Positions 17,062-26,783 of a DNA stretch of 64,000 nucleotides are shown here, piece after piece. The notes beneath the pieces are model-generated. The model did no database searches, was not told where the DNA came from, and saw only the letters and a program-made list of their open reading frames with translations. The stretch's first letter is position 1. The number at the start of each line of letters is the position of its first letter. The position numbers were made by a program, and so were the translations under genes. Origin of the DNA: JADGNF01 sp964582085 (GTDB taxonomy: Archaea > Thermoproteota > Bathyarchaeia > Bathyarchaeales > Bathycorpusculaceae); NCBI GenBank assembly GCA_964582085.1, contig CAZOPV010000002.1, positions 124,001 through 188,000 on the forward strand, read 5' to 3'.

Positions 17062-18420
17062 ATGATCACCACAGTGGTAGCTGCATTAACAGTCTTTGCC
17101 TTAACTTTATTTTTAATGATTAAACGCCCACGAGGTTTAAGGCTAGGATACGCCGCCGGCATAGGCGCCATCGCCTCTATATTGCTGGGCACGGTTTCTG
17201 TTGGGGAAGCAGCAATCTCATTTATGGACATTTGGGACGCTGCGCTGGCATTCATCGGAATTGTGACTTTGTCAGTAACGCTGGATGCCATGGGCTTTTT
17301 CAAATGGGCTGCACTACGCGTGGTAAGACTGGCAGGCGGGAGCGGCGTACGGCTCTACTTTTATGTTTCACTTTTAACGGTCGCCGTCAGCATATTGTTC
17401 GCGAACGACAGCGCGGTATTAATTTTGACTCCCATTGTGCTGGAAATTGTCAGTCAACTGAAAATTGATGAAAAAGGCCGACTCGCTTATCTTTTCTCTG
17501 CTGGACTCATCGCAGATACCGCAGCTATGCCACTAATCACAAGCAACCCCATTAATATTGTAAGCGCCGATTTTTTCAAATACAGTTTTGTCGATCACTT
17601 ACTTTTTATGGGTCCTGTCGCAGTGGCAACTGTTGCAAGTAGCATGGTGTTGGTATATTTCTTTTTTAGGAAGAAAATTCCCAAAGTCTATGATGTCAAA
17701 CTTGTCGATATTTTGATTAGGGGTTCGCAACCCATTGCGCCTCTCTTGTTAAAGATAAGCATCGGTACTTTGGTTGCGATCGATGTAGGTTACATCTTAG
17801 CCTCATGGCTCAGAATTCCCGTATCGTTGGTTATCTGTTCAGGTGCAATATTCCTTGTAGTGGTCTACTGGAAATCTCTGCGTGAAATGACGCCGTTTAA
17901 TGGAGAACAGAAGAGTTTGAAACGTTTAGCCAAAGAAATCAATTGGGACATTGTGCTTTTTATGCTCAGCATTTTCCTTGTAGTCCAAGGTTTGAGGAAT
18001 GCAGGAATAACTGAACTCTTGTCCTCACTTCTGATTGCAAGTAGCATGCTTCCAGCTGTTTTAGTCGTGTTAGTCCCAAGTCTAGTGGTGACAATCGGTG
18101 CAAGTTTCATGAATAATTGGCCCATGACGATTCTAGGTATGCTTAGCATTAAAGAAGCAATGATTACATCAAATTTGAGTGGACAAGCTGTAACAGGATT
18201 GATCTTCAGCAACATTATAGGAAACAACTTAGGCCCACACTTTTTCCCACTTGGTTCATTAGCAATTCTCATGTGGTTAGAGTGCATGAAGCGGAAAGGC
18301 GTCAACATAAGCCTCAGAGTTTACCTTAAAGTTGGGGCTGTGCTGTCTTTAGTTGAAGTTACAATTGCATCTTTGGTTCTTTGGGCTGAATTGAACATGG
18401 GTTTCAGATTGCCCGTGTAA
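17062..18420 (+). CDS. Ion transporter of the ArsB/NhaD family
   Basis: 452 residues from the ATG at 17062 (TTG at 17032 possible). Highly hydrophobic, with about eleven membrane segments. Two half-repeat signatures of the ion-transporter (IT) superfamily are visible: FANDSAVLILTPIVLEI, and TAAMPLITSNPINIVSADFF, with GASFMNNWPMTILGML and SNIIGNNLGPHFFPLGS in the second half. This pattern is closest to arsenite permeases (ArsB), but substrates in the family include arsenite, Na+/H+ and dicarboxylates. No arsR or arsA lies nearby, so the substrate is open. Confidence 0.85.
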   Translation: MITTVVAALTVFALTLFLMIKRPRGLRLGYAAGIGAIASILLGTVSVGEAAISFMDIWDAALAFIGIVTLSVTLDAMGFFKWAALRVVRLAGGSGVRLYFYVSLLTVAVSILFANDSAVLILTPIVLEIVSQLKIDEKGRLAYLFSAGLIADTAAMPLITSNPINIVSADFFKYSFVDHLLFMGPVAVATVASSMVLVYFFFRKKIPKVYDVKLVDILIRGSQPIAPLLLKISIGTLVAIDVGYILASWLRIPVSLVICSGAIFLVVVYWKSLREMTPFNGEQKSLKRLAKEINWDIVLFMLSIFLVVQGLRNAGITELLSSLLIASSMLPAVLVVLVPSLVVTIGASFMNNWPMTILGMLSIKEAMITSNLSGQAVTGLIFSNIIGNNLGPHFFPLGSLAILMWLECMKRKGVNISLRVYLKVGAVLSLVEVTIASLVLWAELNMGFRLPV

Positions 18421-18554
18421 AATCACGAAACCAATTTTCAATCAAACCATACTATCCAACCCTTCACAAGGGCAAGTTTACCACAAAGTATATTTCTCTT
18501 ACTAGAAGTGCTTAAGCAGCTTCAAAAACAAATGGTTAAGCGAGTGAAGTTACA

Positions 18555-19247
18555 TTGACCATAAAAGCAGTCGTCTTTGACCTCGATGGAACAATTGCTG
18601 CTTTCAATTTAGACTACAAGACAATGCGTGGAGAAGTGCATAGTTATCTTCTCAAAGTAGGAATCCCTGATTCTATGATTAAAACAAACGAAACAGTCTT
18701 TGAAATGCTCAAAAAAGCCGAAATTTACCTCTTACACCAACACAAAGCCACAAAAACTATTGAACTCCGTAAAAAAACTCTCCAAATAGTTGAAAAATAC
18801 GAGTTCGAAGCTGCTAAACAAACAAGTTTACTTCCCGGTGCTTTTGAAACTCTAAAAACTCTGAAATGTTCAGGTCTGAAAATTGGGTTATGCACTGTAA
18901 ACAGCGAAAAATCTGCAAATTACATCCTTGAACGTTTTAAACTCGGCGAATATTTCGATGCAGTTGTTTCACGAGACAACGTTGAAAAAGTAAAACCTGA
19001 TCCTCAACACCTCCATGTGGTGATCAAAAAGTTAAATGTAGAACCCAAACAAGTCGTAGTTGTGGGGGATAGTATAAACGATATTCAGGGAGCAAAAGAA
19101 CTCAACGCCATAGTAGTAGGTATCACTTCAGGAGTTTCTACCCAAAAACAACTAATGGACTATGGCGCCCACTATATAATAACATCCATTACTGACTTAT
19201 CAATTCTTATTGACAGATTAAACAAGTCTGAACAGGTCAGCAATTAA
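18555..19247 (+). CDS. HAD-superfamily hydrolase (phosphoglycolate phosphatase-like)
   Basis: 230 residues, TTG start. HAD motif I AVVFDLDGTIAAF is at residues 5-17 (nucleophile Asp in DLDGT), motif II is in GLCTVNSE, motif III is Lys in NVEKVKPDP, and motif IV is VVVGDSINDIQGAKE. An alpha-helical cap lies between motifs I and II, as in subfamily I phosphatases. The substrate cannot be assigned. Convergent with another HAD gene of different sequence. Confidence 0.9.
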   Translation: MTIKAVVFDLDGTIAAFNLDYKTMRGEVHSYLLKVGIPDSMIKTNETVFEMLKKAEIYLLHQHKATKTIELRKKTLQIVEKYEFEAAKQTSLLPGAFETLKTLKCSGLKIGLCTVNSEKSANYILERFKLGEYFDAVVSRDNVEKVKPDPQHLHVVIKKLNVEPKQVVVVGDSINDIQGAKELNAIVVGITSGVSTQKQLMDYGAHYIITSITDLSILIDRLNKSEQVSN

Positions 19248-19347
19248 TGGCTTTGCTGACCAAGCTTTTCACTTTTGTTTGTTGGATAAAAAAAATTACT
19301 AAACATGGACGCTGTCGCTGCACGATAACAAAAGCAGTGCTTTAAGT

Positions 19348-20013
19348 TCAGAAACTTCCAAAAACAAACTCAAAAATCTTGTTTTTCTCCGTCAAAGAAT
19401 TCACAATTAAGTCAGGTTTTGCTGTTTTAAGCTCATTCCTAGAGTAAACTCCCGTGAGAACTGCAATGCATCCCATTTTTGCGGCCTTTGCAGCCTCAAC
19501 ACCAAAAATTGAATCTTCAACAACAACGCATTTTTCAGGAATTGTTCTTAGTTTTGATGCACATTTAAGAAAAATATCAGGGTTCGGTTTAGAGGCAACG
19601 GTTTCTTCTGCTGTAACAATGGCATTGAAGAAACTGGTGGTTCTAGTAGTCATAAGGAGATGCTCTATTACTCTTTTATTATTCATAGACGCTAACCCTA
19701 CCTTAACTTTGTTATTTAACGTTTGTAAAAGTTCAAAAGCCCCTGAGAATAGAACAATTGCGTCGCTTAAGTTGATTTCAGCTTGAATTTTTATGTCCAC
19801 CAACTTTTTAATTAACTGTTCATCAAAACTCACTTTCTGTGCACGCAATATCTCCCGAAACGTTTCAGCAGCACCTGTGCCGATGCGCCGTTCAATGAAT
19901 TCGTCAGTTGTATCACACCCGACTTCACTCAACGCTCTGTGAAAAGAAACAAGTATGGCTTTCCTTGTGTCAGCAAGAGTACCATCCCAGTCGAAGATAA
20001 CTGCCTCAAACAT
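19348..20013 (-). CDS. HAD-superfamily hydrolase (phosphatase / beta-phosphoglucomutase-like)
   Basis: 221 residues. Motif I AVIFDWDGTLADT (Trp in place of the usual Leu), motif II GLASMNNKR, motif III ETVASKPNPDIF and motif IV CVVVEDSIFGVEAAKAAKMG. The VEDSxxGVEAAxAAGM ending resembles the beta-phosphoglucomutase/GPP-type subgroup. It lies 27 bp downstream of proC on the same strand and may be co-transcribed. Substrate unknown. Confidence 0.9.
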   Translation of the reverse strand: MFEAVIFDWDGTLADTRKAILVSFHRALSEVGCDTTDEFIERRIGTGAAETFREILRAQKVSFDEQLIKKLVDIKIQAEINLSDAIVLFSGAFELLQTLNNKVKVGLASMNNKRVIEHLLMTTRTTSFFNAIVTAEETVASKPNPDIFLKCASKLRTIPEKCVVVEDSIFGVEAAKAAKMGCIAVLTGVYSRNELKTAKPDLIVNSLTEKNKIFEFVFGSF

Positions 20014-20040
20014 TTAGGACCATCTAGCCAAAAGAAAAAG

Positions 20041-20850
20041 TTACATGGTTGCTCCGACAAGTTTCTCTCTGATAAGCTGACTCTTTTTTGCCGCTTCTTC
20101 AACTGCCTCCATCAAGGCTTGACGAACCTTGCTGCCTTCTAGCACATGTATAGCTTCGATGGTCGTGCCACCAGGAGTCGTAACCATGTCGCGTATTTTT
20201 GCAGGATGCTCGTTCAATTCAAGCAACAATTTTCCTGTACCCAAAACAGTTTGTGAAGCCGCCTTCAAAGCTACATTTCGAGGCAGACCCAGTTTTAATC
20301 CGGCATACATCATAGCCTCCACCACTATGGAGAGATATCCTGGTCCACTCCCACTTAGGCCTGTGATGGCATCCATGTACCTTTCATCAACTTCTTCACA
20401 GATGCCCATAAGGCTGAGTAGAGCTTCTATTTTTTCTTTATCTTTTGCAGTCACATCTTTTTCACAGCAGTAAGCTGTGTACGATGCTTGCACTAGGATA
20501 GCCAAATTAGGCATAACTCTGACAAATTTTGCTTCAGGCACCGTCTTTTTTAAAAACGCTAAAGGTAAAGTGGCTGCTGTGGATACTACAATTTTCCCTT
20601 TAATTTCTTTACTGATTTCCCTCAAAAGTTGTTGCACGTCAGACGGCTTAACACAAACAAACAAGACATCAGCTTCAGCTGCGGCGAGACAATTATTTGT
20701 GGTTGAAGCTACCCCCAATTCTTGCATTTCTTTAACTTTTTCCGCTACAAGATCAGTAACAATCAAGTCTTTGTAGCCGCTTTTTAGTAAAGTCTTGGTT
20801 ATGGCTCCTCCAATCATTCCTGCACCTAAAACAACAATTTTATCAGTCAT
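20041..20850 (-). CDS. proC: Pyrroline-5-carboxylate reductase
   Basis: Last step of proline synthesis, reducing pyrroline-5-carboxylate with NAD(P)H. 269 residues, normal length. Rossmann motif VLGAGMIGGAITKTLL at residues 7-22. The C-terminal helical domain carries the P5CR signature TVLGTGKLLLELNEHPAKIRDMVTTPGGTT. No proA/proB in the window. Confidence 0.95.
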   Translation of the reverse strand: MTDKIVVLGAGMIGGAITKTLLKSGYKDLIVTDLVAEKVKEMQELGVASTTNNCLAAAEADVLFVCVKPSDVQQLLREISKEIKGKIVVSTAATLPLAFLKKTVPEAKFVRVMPNLAILVQASYTAYCCEKDVTAKDKEKIEALLSLMGICEEVDERYMDAITGLSGSGPGYLSIVVEAMMYAGLKLGLPRNVALKAASQTVLGTGKLLLELNEHPAKIRDMVTTPGGTTIEAIHVLEGSKVRQALMEAVEEAAKKSQLIREKLVGATM

Positions 20851-20899
20851 TAAATGATTCGCCTTTAGGTTAATACTTCTATATGGCCTCTTTAAACTT

Positions 20900-22117
20900 T
20901 TATTGACTTTTAGGGGCGAGTTTTCTCATAAGAGTTTGGACGTCTTTCGCAGAAGCGTTCGTTCTTATGCCTCGTGGATTAAAGTGAGTTTGGGTTGCCA
21001 AATAACCGCTTTCCCGAAGAGCCTGCAAAAAGACTGATGTTGAAGGTACAGGTAAACCTAAACTCTGGCTCACTCGGTCAAGAACATAATATGTTATTGG
21101 TGCTTCGGTTTCCCCTCGAATCAGTGATAATAGTTTAGTAATTTTTGCGTGATTCTTAAATGAGTGCCGCATGTTTTCTTTTTGAATATTTTCACAGAAT
21201 TTACCATCAAAAATTTTTCCCAACCACAATGGTCCAGCAAATTCCATTTTGGCTCCGCAGTTGGGGCATTGGAGGGTCTTACTGAAGGGCTTCTGAGCCG
21301 TTTCTCTATGAAGACATCTAAAGCAATGAAGTATGTAACCTATGTTTCTGAGGCTTTCGTCTGCTTTATGTGCGCCATAACCTATCTCAATGTAAACCCG
21401 AATGTAATGGTCGCTGCAATGGCTGAACATAGTATGTATGCCGATTTCATGTTTAGCCGCAACCGAGGCGATGCACGCCACCACAAGTCGAATTGCTAGT
21501 TCATGGCAGTATTCACTGCGCATGGGTTTACCGCCATACTTGCGTATGCAAGCCTTTGGATGTACTCCACAAAGAGGTGCCATATCGGTGGCAGTCACAG
21601 CAAGTAAGCCTTTGTTACGTAGAGCCTGAATCGCTGTGTCCAAATATGGTACAGGAGTTCCAAACGGGTCGATGTCCACTATGTCAAACCTTTTGTGGGG
21701 AGCACTGTGATTGCTTAAGACGCGATTAGCATCTCCATGAGTCACACTAACCACTTTCTGGACGCAGTTTAAATTAACGTTGTATTCTGCGAGCTCTGCA
21801 GATTTTTGATTAATATCTGCGCTAACTACTGTTTTCACGCCTTCAATTTCAACGGCGAAGCGTATACCTCTGATTCCTGTACCGGTGAACGGCTCGCAGA
21901 TTGCGATTTCTCTGCCAACTGTATTCTGGTAAGCTTGGAAAGCTAAAATTGTTAGGTCACGATTAAACTCCATTATAGGATTATAAAAAACTGGTGCTCT
22001 ACTTGGTGCATAATCAGACGGTGTAACACCGTAGGCTTCCAGCTTTGGCACCACAATTCTGACTTTGTTTTCCGTAACTGTTTCAGCTGGAAAATCTATT
22101 TTGAACTCGTCATTCAT
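20900..22117 (-). CDS. trm1: tRNA (guanine-26-N2)-dimethyltransferase Trm1
   Basis: Dimethylates G26 of tRNA with S-adenosylmethionine. 405 residues from the ATG at 22115-22117, which has GGGAG about 8 nt upstream; the frame extends 19 codons further without a better site. Rossmann methyltransferase core: FTGTGIRGIRFAVE, VVSADINQ and the Trm1 motif DIDPFGTPVPYLD. The zinc-ribbon CFRC...CPNC in the C-terminal half matches archaeal Trm1. Confidence 0.95.
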   Translation of the reverse strand: MNDEFKIDFPAETVTENKVRIVVPKLEAYGVTPSDYAPSRAPVFYNPIMEFNRDLTILAFQAYQNTVGREIAICEPFTGTGIRGIRFAVEIEGVKTVVSADINQKSAELAEYNVNLNCVQKVVSVTHGDANRVLSNHSAPHKRFDIVDIDPFGTPVPYLDTAIQALRNKGLLAVTATDMAPLCGVHPKACIRKYGGKPMRSEYCHELAIRLVVACIASVAAKHEIGIHTMFSHCSDHYIRVYIEIGYGAHKADESLRNIGYILHCFRCLHRETAQKPFSKTLQCPNCGAKMEFAGPLWLGKIFDGKFCENIQKENMRHSFKNHAKITKLLSLIRGETEAPITYYVLDRVSQSLGLPVPSTSVFLQALRESGYLATQTHFNPRGIRTNASAKDVQTLMRKLAPKSQ

Positions 22118-22194
22118 TAGTCTGCTCCCGTTCATTGCGGTTACTGGGGTACTGAAAATAAAAACCCCCAACATATGAATTCTGGTTTACATAG

Positions 22195-22581
22195 CTAAAT
22201 CCAACTCGTTTCAACCTCGTTTACCTCTTTAAAGTGGGGGTCATCTGATAGGCAAGTTGCCTTCAGAGTCAACGCTGTAGCTGCAATTATGCTGTCTACC
22301 ACAGGTAAACGGTATTTGTGCCGAAGCTCAGCGCTGCTTTTAGCGATTTCACCGTCGATTTTTACAATCTTGAAATCTTTCTCCAGCAAAGTCGTTCTTA
22401 AAATCGCAGTCTCTCGCCCTTCACACGTCAAAGTAAGGTAGTAAATCTCATGCAAAACAATAGCGGATATGAATCGCTCTTTAACTTTTCGAATTGCTTC
22501 TTTAGTCTTCTTGAGAACGGCTTTTTCACGGGAATAGTAATGTTCTATGAAAAATCTTGTGTCATACACCGTTTTAGGCAT
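22195..22581 (-). CDS. vapC: PIN-domain toxin (VapC family)
   Basis: 128 residues. PIN ribonuclease fold: N-terminal YDTRFFIEHYY with the first acidic residue, the Glu in LHEIYYL, the Asp in LPVVDSIIAATAL and a last Asp in CLSDDPHF. The start overlaps the antitoxin by 8 bp on the same strand, the usual toxin-antitoxin arrangement. Archaeal VapCs cleave RNA; the target is unknown. Confidence 0.88.
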   Translation of the reverse strand: MPKTVYDTRFFIEHYYSREKAVLKKTKEAIRKVKERFISAIVLHEIYYLTLTCEGRETAILRTTLLEKDFKIVKIDGEIAKSSAELRHKYRLPVVDSIIAATALTLKATCLSDDPHFKEVNEVETSWI

Positions 22582-22804
22582 CTAAGTCCCTTATTTTCTC
22601 CAATAGTTTTTTAATCTCGTCAGGTGAGGCATATCTCCCGCCTGAACCTGCCAAATCGAGAGTTGACTGTTTAGGCTTCAAAAGTATACCGTCGGCTGTG
22701 TCAACGACTTGGAGGCGAGTGCCTTCTTCAATGTTGTATTTTGTACGGAATCTAATAGGAATGGTAGTTTGTCCTTTTCGGGTAACAACGACTTCATCTT
22801 CCAT
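22574..22804 (-). CDS. vapB: AbrB/SpoVT-type antitoxin (VapB family)
   Basis: 76 residues. VVVTRKGQTTIPIRFRTKYNIEEGTRLQV is the swapped-hairpin AbrB DNA-binding motif. The C-terminal half (about 45-76) would wrap the PIN toxin. First gene of the pair, preceded by an inverted repeat that fits autoregulation. Confidence 0.9.
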   Translation of the reverse strand: MEDEVVVTRKGQTTIPIRFRTKYNIEEGTRLQVVDTADGILLKPKQSTLDLAGSGGRYASPDEIKKLLEKIRDLDA

Positions 22805-22814
22805 TATAGCTCAC

Positions 22815-22840
22815 AGTACTACTATTAGTATGGTAGTACT
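22815..22840 (-). promoter_or_regulatory. Inverted-repeat operator candidate of vapBC
   Basis: Two perfect 8-bp arms, AGTACTAC (22815-22822) and GTAGTACT (22833-22840), are separated by 10 bp and end 11 bp before the vapB start. A minus-strand TATA-like element (22838-22848) overlaps the outer arm, so bound VapB/VapBC would block initiation. The role is inferred from position and symmetry. Confidence 0.55.
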
Positions 22841-23273
22841 TATAAATTATTCCATAAAAAATTATTCCATTCAGGTAATGGGTACTACAAAAAATAATTA
22901 CTACAAAATACTTTTTACCGTTTATTTAATCTCCACTCGAAAATACTTCAAAAATCAATTTGTCTGATTCTATACTTCCCTCAAATACCATAGACGAAGA
23001 AAAATGCCTAACGTTCCCAAAAATTACTTTTAGAAGAACTTTCACCTATCGAAGAAAATGGTTAATCAAACCTTTAATTTGAAGATGGATATATCAAAGT
23101 GTTTTTTATTTCTCCATTTTTTTAAAATGAGTGACCCCATATATTGGGCATAATTAAAATGAATCTTTCTATTTTCCTCTTTCTACAGAATTAGTACACG
23201 ATCCCTACTTGTTACGAAAGAACGTTTTTATCTAAAACAGCACACAATACCTTCCACTTAAGGTGCTCAACAT
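22841..23273. other. AT-rich intergenic region
   Basis: About 430 bp between vapBC and mvk. Very AT-rich with several short A and T runs. A plus-strand frame at 22698-22967 is antisense to vapB and of low complexity. I see only the mvk promoter near the end. Confidence 0.5.
23226..23233 (+). promoter_or_regulatory. TATA box of the isoprenoid operon
   Basis: A TTTTTATC-type element is 40-48 bp ahead of the mvk ATG, predicting initiation near 23255. It is the only good match in front of the nine-gene run. Confidence 0.45.
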
Positions 23274-24215
23274 ATGGGTAAAGGTTCAGGCTATGGAAAA
23301 GTCATTCTTTTCGGTGAACACTTCGTCGTTCACGGCGTACCAGGAATAGTTTCGGCTACAGACGCAAAAACTGATGCAGAGGTCAAGAAGATCCATGAGG
23401 GAATAACAATAAAAGACGACCGTAAGGGCTCCAAGGGGTATGCTGAAGAAAAGAAACTTCAACAAATCGAATCTATAGAACGCATGCTTAAAATAATGGG
23501 GTTGTCGCCGACCACTGCTATGAGCATCTGGCTTGGCGGGGACTTACCAGGTTTCAGTGGGTTGGGTGCTTCCGCGGCTAGTAGCGTCGCTATTGCTAGA
23601 GCCATAGCTGAAGAATTTGAGCTGCATTTTTCTGATGACAAAATTAACCAGATCGCCTATGAGGCTGAAAAAGCTTATGCGGGTAACCCTTCAGGCATCG
23701 ACAATACAGCAGCGACGTTTGGAGGGTTACTTTGGTTCCAAAAAGACATGTATGGTAAAGCTGACATCTTTGAGAAAATTCTCATCAAAAAACCTGTGGA
23801 GATAATCATAGCCAGCACAGGAATTGTGGCCAACACAAAAGTAATGGTGGAGGGAGTGGCTCAAAGAAAAAAAGCAAACCCCAAAAAATATGCTCTTTTG
23901 TTCCAGCAAGCAGAAGAGTTAGCATTTGCAGGTAAAAAAGCGCTCTTGGATTTTGACCTCAAAAAAGTAGGAGAACTCATGAACGAAAACCATCGCCTGC
24001 TACAGGAAATCGAAGTTTCATGTAAAGAGCTAGACTATCTTGTCGAAGTAGCTAGACGACAGGGCGCTTTAGGAGCGAAACTCACAGGAGGCGGAGGAGG
24101 TGGGTGCATGACGGCTCTCACACCTGGACGAGAAATGCAAGAAAAAGTGGCGACAGCCATAGAAAAAGAAGGTTTCCAAGTACTCCGCACCAAAATTGGC
24201 GTCCAAAAGCTATAA
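23274..24215 (+). CDS. mvk: Mevalonate kinase
   Basis: Phosphorylates mevalonate to mevalonate 5-phosphate with ATP. 313 residues, GHMP kinase family. Motif 1 GKVILFGEHFVVHG (8-21), ATP-binding motif 2 PGFSGLGASAASSVA, and motif 3 GALGAKLTGGGGGGCM near the C-terminus. FGEHFVVHG is specific for mevalonate kinase among GHMP enzymes. First gene of the isoprenoid operon. Confidence 0.95.
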   Translation: MGKGSGYGKVILFGEHFVVHGVPGIVSATDAKTDAEVKKIHEGITIKDDRKGSKGYAEEKKLQQIESIERMLKIMGLSPTTAMSIWLGGDLPGFSGLGASAASSVAIARAIAEEFELHFSDDKINQIAYEAEKAYAGNPSGIDNTAATFGGLLWFQKDMYGKADIFEKILIKKPVEIIIASTGIVANTKVMVEGVAQRKKANPKKYALLFQQAEELAFAGKKALLDFDLKKVGELMNENHRLLQEIEVSCKELDYLVEVARRQGALGAKLTGGGGGGCMTALTPGREMQEKVATAIEKEGFQVLRTKIGVQKL

Positions 24216-24253
24216 AGACACTTACAGCTAATCTGAAAGTAAGGCGAAAAAAC

Positions 24254-25561
24254 TTGGGATTTAGAGACTTCATAGAACAACTAGACAAAGATGGAGACCT
24301 AACTCATATAACTAAGCCAGTTTCCACCGACTATGAGTTAGCCAGCATCATCGAGGCATTAGGTGAGAAACCTATTCTCTTTGAGAACGTAAAAGAATCC
24401 TGCATACCTGTAGTCGCAGGTTTAGTGTCTTCTAAAGAGCTCATTGCACGCTCCTTGGGTATTAATAAAGAGCAGTTACTGCTTAAGCTTTCTAATGCGA
24501 TAGATCATCCTGTAGCTCCCTCACTTTCTGCTACAGGTGAATGCCAGCAAGTGGTTGAGACAAATGTTGACTTAACAAAATTGCCCATCATGCGTTACAC
24601 TGAAAAAGACGGAGGAAAATACATTCCTTCTGCCATATCAATCGTGAAAGACCCAAAACTGGGCAGAAACATGTGCTTCCATCGTCTCATGCTTCTTGAC
24701 AAAAACCATTTTGCCGTCCGTATTGTCGAAGAACGAGGAACTGACACGGCACTAAAGAATGCAGGAGGTGAGCTTGACATAGCCATTTGCATAGGCAATT
24801 CAACTGCAGTGCTTCTCGCAGCTGCAACATCTTTACCTAAGGGCGTGGACGAATTAGGAATGGCAAACGCTCTGGAACAAACAAATTTAGTCAAGTGTAA
24901 AACAATCGATTTGGAAGTACCAAGCAACTGCGAGATCGTGCTTGAAGGCAGAATAACAAAAGAGAAAACTTCGGAAGGACCCTTCTTGGATTTGACGGGT
25001 ACAGTTGACAAGGTGCGGCAGCAACCTATAGTAGAAATCAGGTGCATCACCCATAGGCAAAACCCGATTTACCAAACCATACTTGCAGGTCGAAACGAAC
25101 ACAAGTTCCTCATGGGTATGCCAAAAGAACCCACAATTTTCAACGAGGTCAACAAGGTTTGTGAGTGCAAAGACGTTTACATAACGCCAGGTGGATGCAG
25201 TTGGCTCCATGCAGTTGTGCAGATAAAAAAGAAGAACTTGGACGACGGCAAAAAAGCCATAACCGCCGCATTCGAAGGGCACAAGTCTTTGAAACACTGT
25301 GTAGTTGTAGACGAAGACATTAACATTTACGACCCCCACGACGTGGAGTGGGCAATAGCGACGCGTTTCCAAGCAGATAAAAACGTAGTTATTCTTTCGA
25401 ACCAGCCAGGTTCTTCGCTTGATCCATCCGGTGACTTGTCGGAGGGAAAAAAGGCGACTACTGCTAAAGCGGGGTTAGATGCAACTGTTCCATTTTCCGC
25501 AACGGGTAAAGGCTTTAAAAAAGAAGCGTACCGAAAGGTTGACTTGAGCAAGTTCCTTTAG
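24254..25561 (+). CDS. UbiD-family anhydromevalonate phosphate decarboxylase
   Basis: 435 residues from the TTG at 24254 (AAGGCGA upstream), which gives MGFRDFIEQLDKDG, the standard UbiD N-terminus; a longer frame overlaps mvk. Domains and motifs fit prenyl-FMN-dependent decarboxylases: GDLTHITKPVS, the FHRLMLLDKNHFAVR region, TSEGPFLDLTG (with the catalytic Glu region) and DPHDVEWAIATRFQAD. It lies between mvk and both phosphomevalonate dehydratase subunits, so the likely substrate is trans-anhydromevalonate 5-phosphate, giving isopentenyl phosphate. A UbiX partner must be encoded elsewhere. Confidence 0.9.
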   Translation: MGFRDFIEQLDKDGDLTHITKPVSTDYELASIIEALGEKPILFENVKESCIPVVAGLVSSKELIARSLGINKEQLLLKLSNAIDHPVAPSLSATGECQQVVETNVDLTKLPIMRYTEKDGGKYIPSAISIVKDPKLGRNMCFHRLMLLDKNHFAVRIVEERGTDTALKNAGGELDIAICIGNSTAVLLAAATSLPKGVDELGMANALEQTNLVKCKTIDLEVPSNCEIVLEGRITKEKTSEGPFLDLTGTVDKVRQQPIVEIRCITHRQNPIYQTILAGRNEHKFLMGMPKEPTIFNEVNKVCECKDVYITPGGCSWLHAVVQIKKKNLDDGKKAITAAFEGHKSLKHCVVVDEDINIYDPHDVEWAIATRFQADKNVVILSNQPGSSLDPSGDLSEGKKATTAKAGLDATVPFSATGKGFKKEAYRKVDLSKFL

Positions 25562-25583
25562 TAATTATTTACTGTGATCTATT

Positions 25584-26783
25584 ATGTACTTAACAAAAGA
25601 AGAACAACGGATGCTTAACGGTGAAGAAGGCTACGCCGCACGTAAAAGCATGGAGATATTGGTTGCTCTGGGAGACATTTATGGCGCCGAACGTCTAATA
25701 AAAGTTGGTTCAGTGCAAGTAGCAGGTGTCTCATATCACAACCTTGGAGATGCAGGCTTAGAGTTCCTTAATGAACTTGCCAAGGATGGCAAAGTTAGAG
25801 TTTTGACTACTTTGAACCCTGCAGGTATGGATTTAGAGAACTGGCGGGAACTTGGCATCAGTGAAGATTTTGCTACTAAACAAAACCTTGTCATTGATGC
25901 GTTTCAGCGTATGGGAATACTTATCAGTTGCACTTGTACCCCATACCTAATAGGTAACCTGCCTCGATTCGGGGAACACGTTGCTTGGTCTGAGTCGTCA
26001 GCAGTAACTTTTGCAAATTCAGTTATTGGTGCCAGAACCAACAGGGAAGGGGGGCCATCAGCTTTAGCTGCGGCTTTTGTTGGAAAAACCCCTTGTTATG
26101 GGCTACATTTGGAAGAAAACCGAGTGCCTGAGGTGCATGTGCGGGTTAATGTACCTCTAACTAAAATTTCTGATTGGGGTGCGCTGGGGTATGCGGTTGG
26201 GAAGAAGGCGGAAAATAAAATTCCCTACATCACAGGCATCAGAGAAGCCGAACTGGACGATTTGAAATCTTTCTGCGCATCTGTGGTGACCTACGGTGCT
26301 AAGCCACTTTTTTATATGCAGGGAATCACACCTGCTTCCGAAACTGTTCAAATCCCAAAAGATACAGTAACCATCGACCAAAGCGACATAAAAAATGCCT
26401 ATAACAACATAAACGATCAAGTTGACGACATAGATTTTGTTTGTGTTGGTTGTCCTCACTGTAGTATAAAAGAAATCTCGGAAATCGCTGAAATTGTTAA
26501 AGGCAAAAAAGTCAAGGAAAACGTCGCGTTGTGGGTTGCCACCTCACGGACCACAAAACAGTTGGCGGACAAACGCGGTTACACTGATATCATTGAAGCA
26601 GCGGGAGGTAAATTTGCATGCGACACCTGCATGGCAGTTGCGCCCCTCAAGGGTAGGTTTAAAGCTTTAGCGACAACATCTGCAAAGGGTTGTTTCTACT
26701 CACGGCAAAACAGTATGAAAACCAAAATTGGTAGCCTCAAAGAGTGTATAGAGGCTGCGGTGACGGGAAAATGGAACAATTAA
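25584..26783 (+). CDS. Phosphomevalonate dehydratase large subunit (AcnX type)
   Basis: Dehydrates mevalonate 5-phosphate to trans-anhydromevalonate 5-phosphate with a [4Fe-4S] cluster. 399 residues of the aconitase X (DUF521) family: YLTKEEQRMLNGEEGYAARKSM, TTLNPAGMD, SCTCTPYL, GARTNREGGPSALAAA, CVGCPHCS and CDTCMAV. The last two supply cluster cysteines. 22 bp after the decarboxylase. Its 3' end overlaps the small subunit by 13 bp, as expected for a two-subunit enzyme. Confidence 0.93.
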   Translation: MYLTKEEQRMLNGEEGYAARKSMEILVALGDIYGAERLIKVGSVQVAGVSYHNLGDAGLEFLNELAKDGKVRVLTTLNPAGMDLENWRELGISEDFATKQNLVIDAFQRMGILISCTCTPYLIGNLPRFGEHVAWSESSAVTFANSVIGARTNREGGPSALAAAFVGKTPCYGLHLEENRVPEVHVRVNVPLTKISDWGALGYAVGKKAENKIPYITGIREAELDDLKSFCASVVTYGAKPLFYMQGITPASETVQIPKDTVTIDQSDIKNAYNNINDQVDDIDFVCVGCPHCSIKEISEIAEIVKGKKVKENVALWVATSRTTKQLADKRGYTDIIEAAGGKFACDTCMAVAPLKGRFKALATTSAKGCFYSRQNSMKTKIGSLKECIEAAVTGKWNN

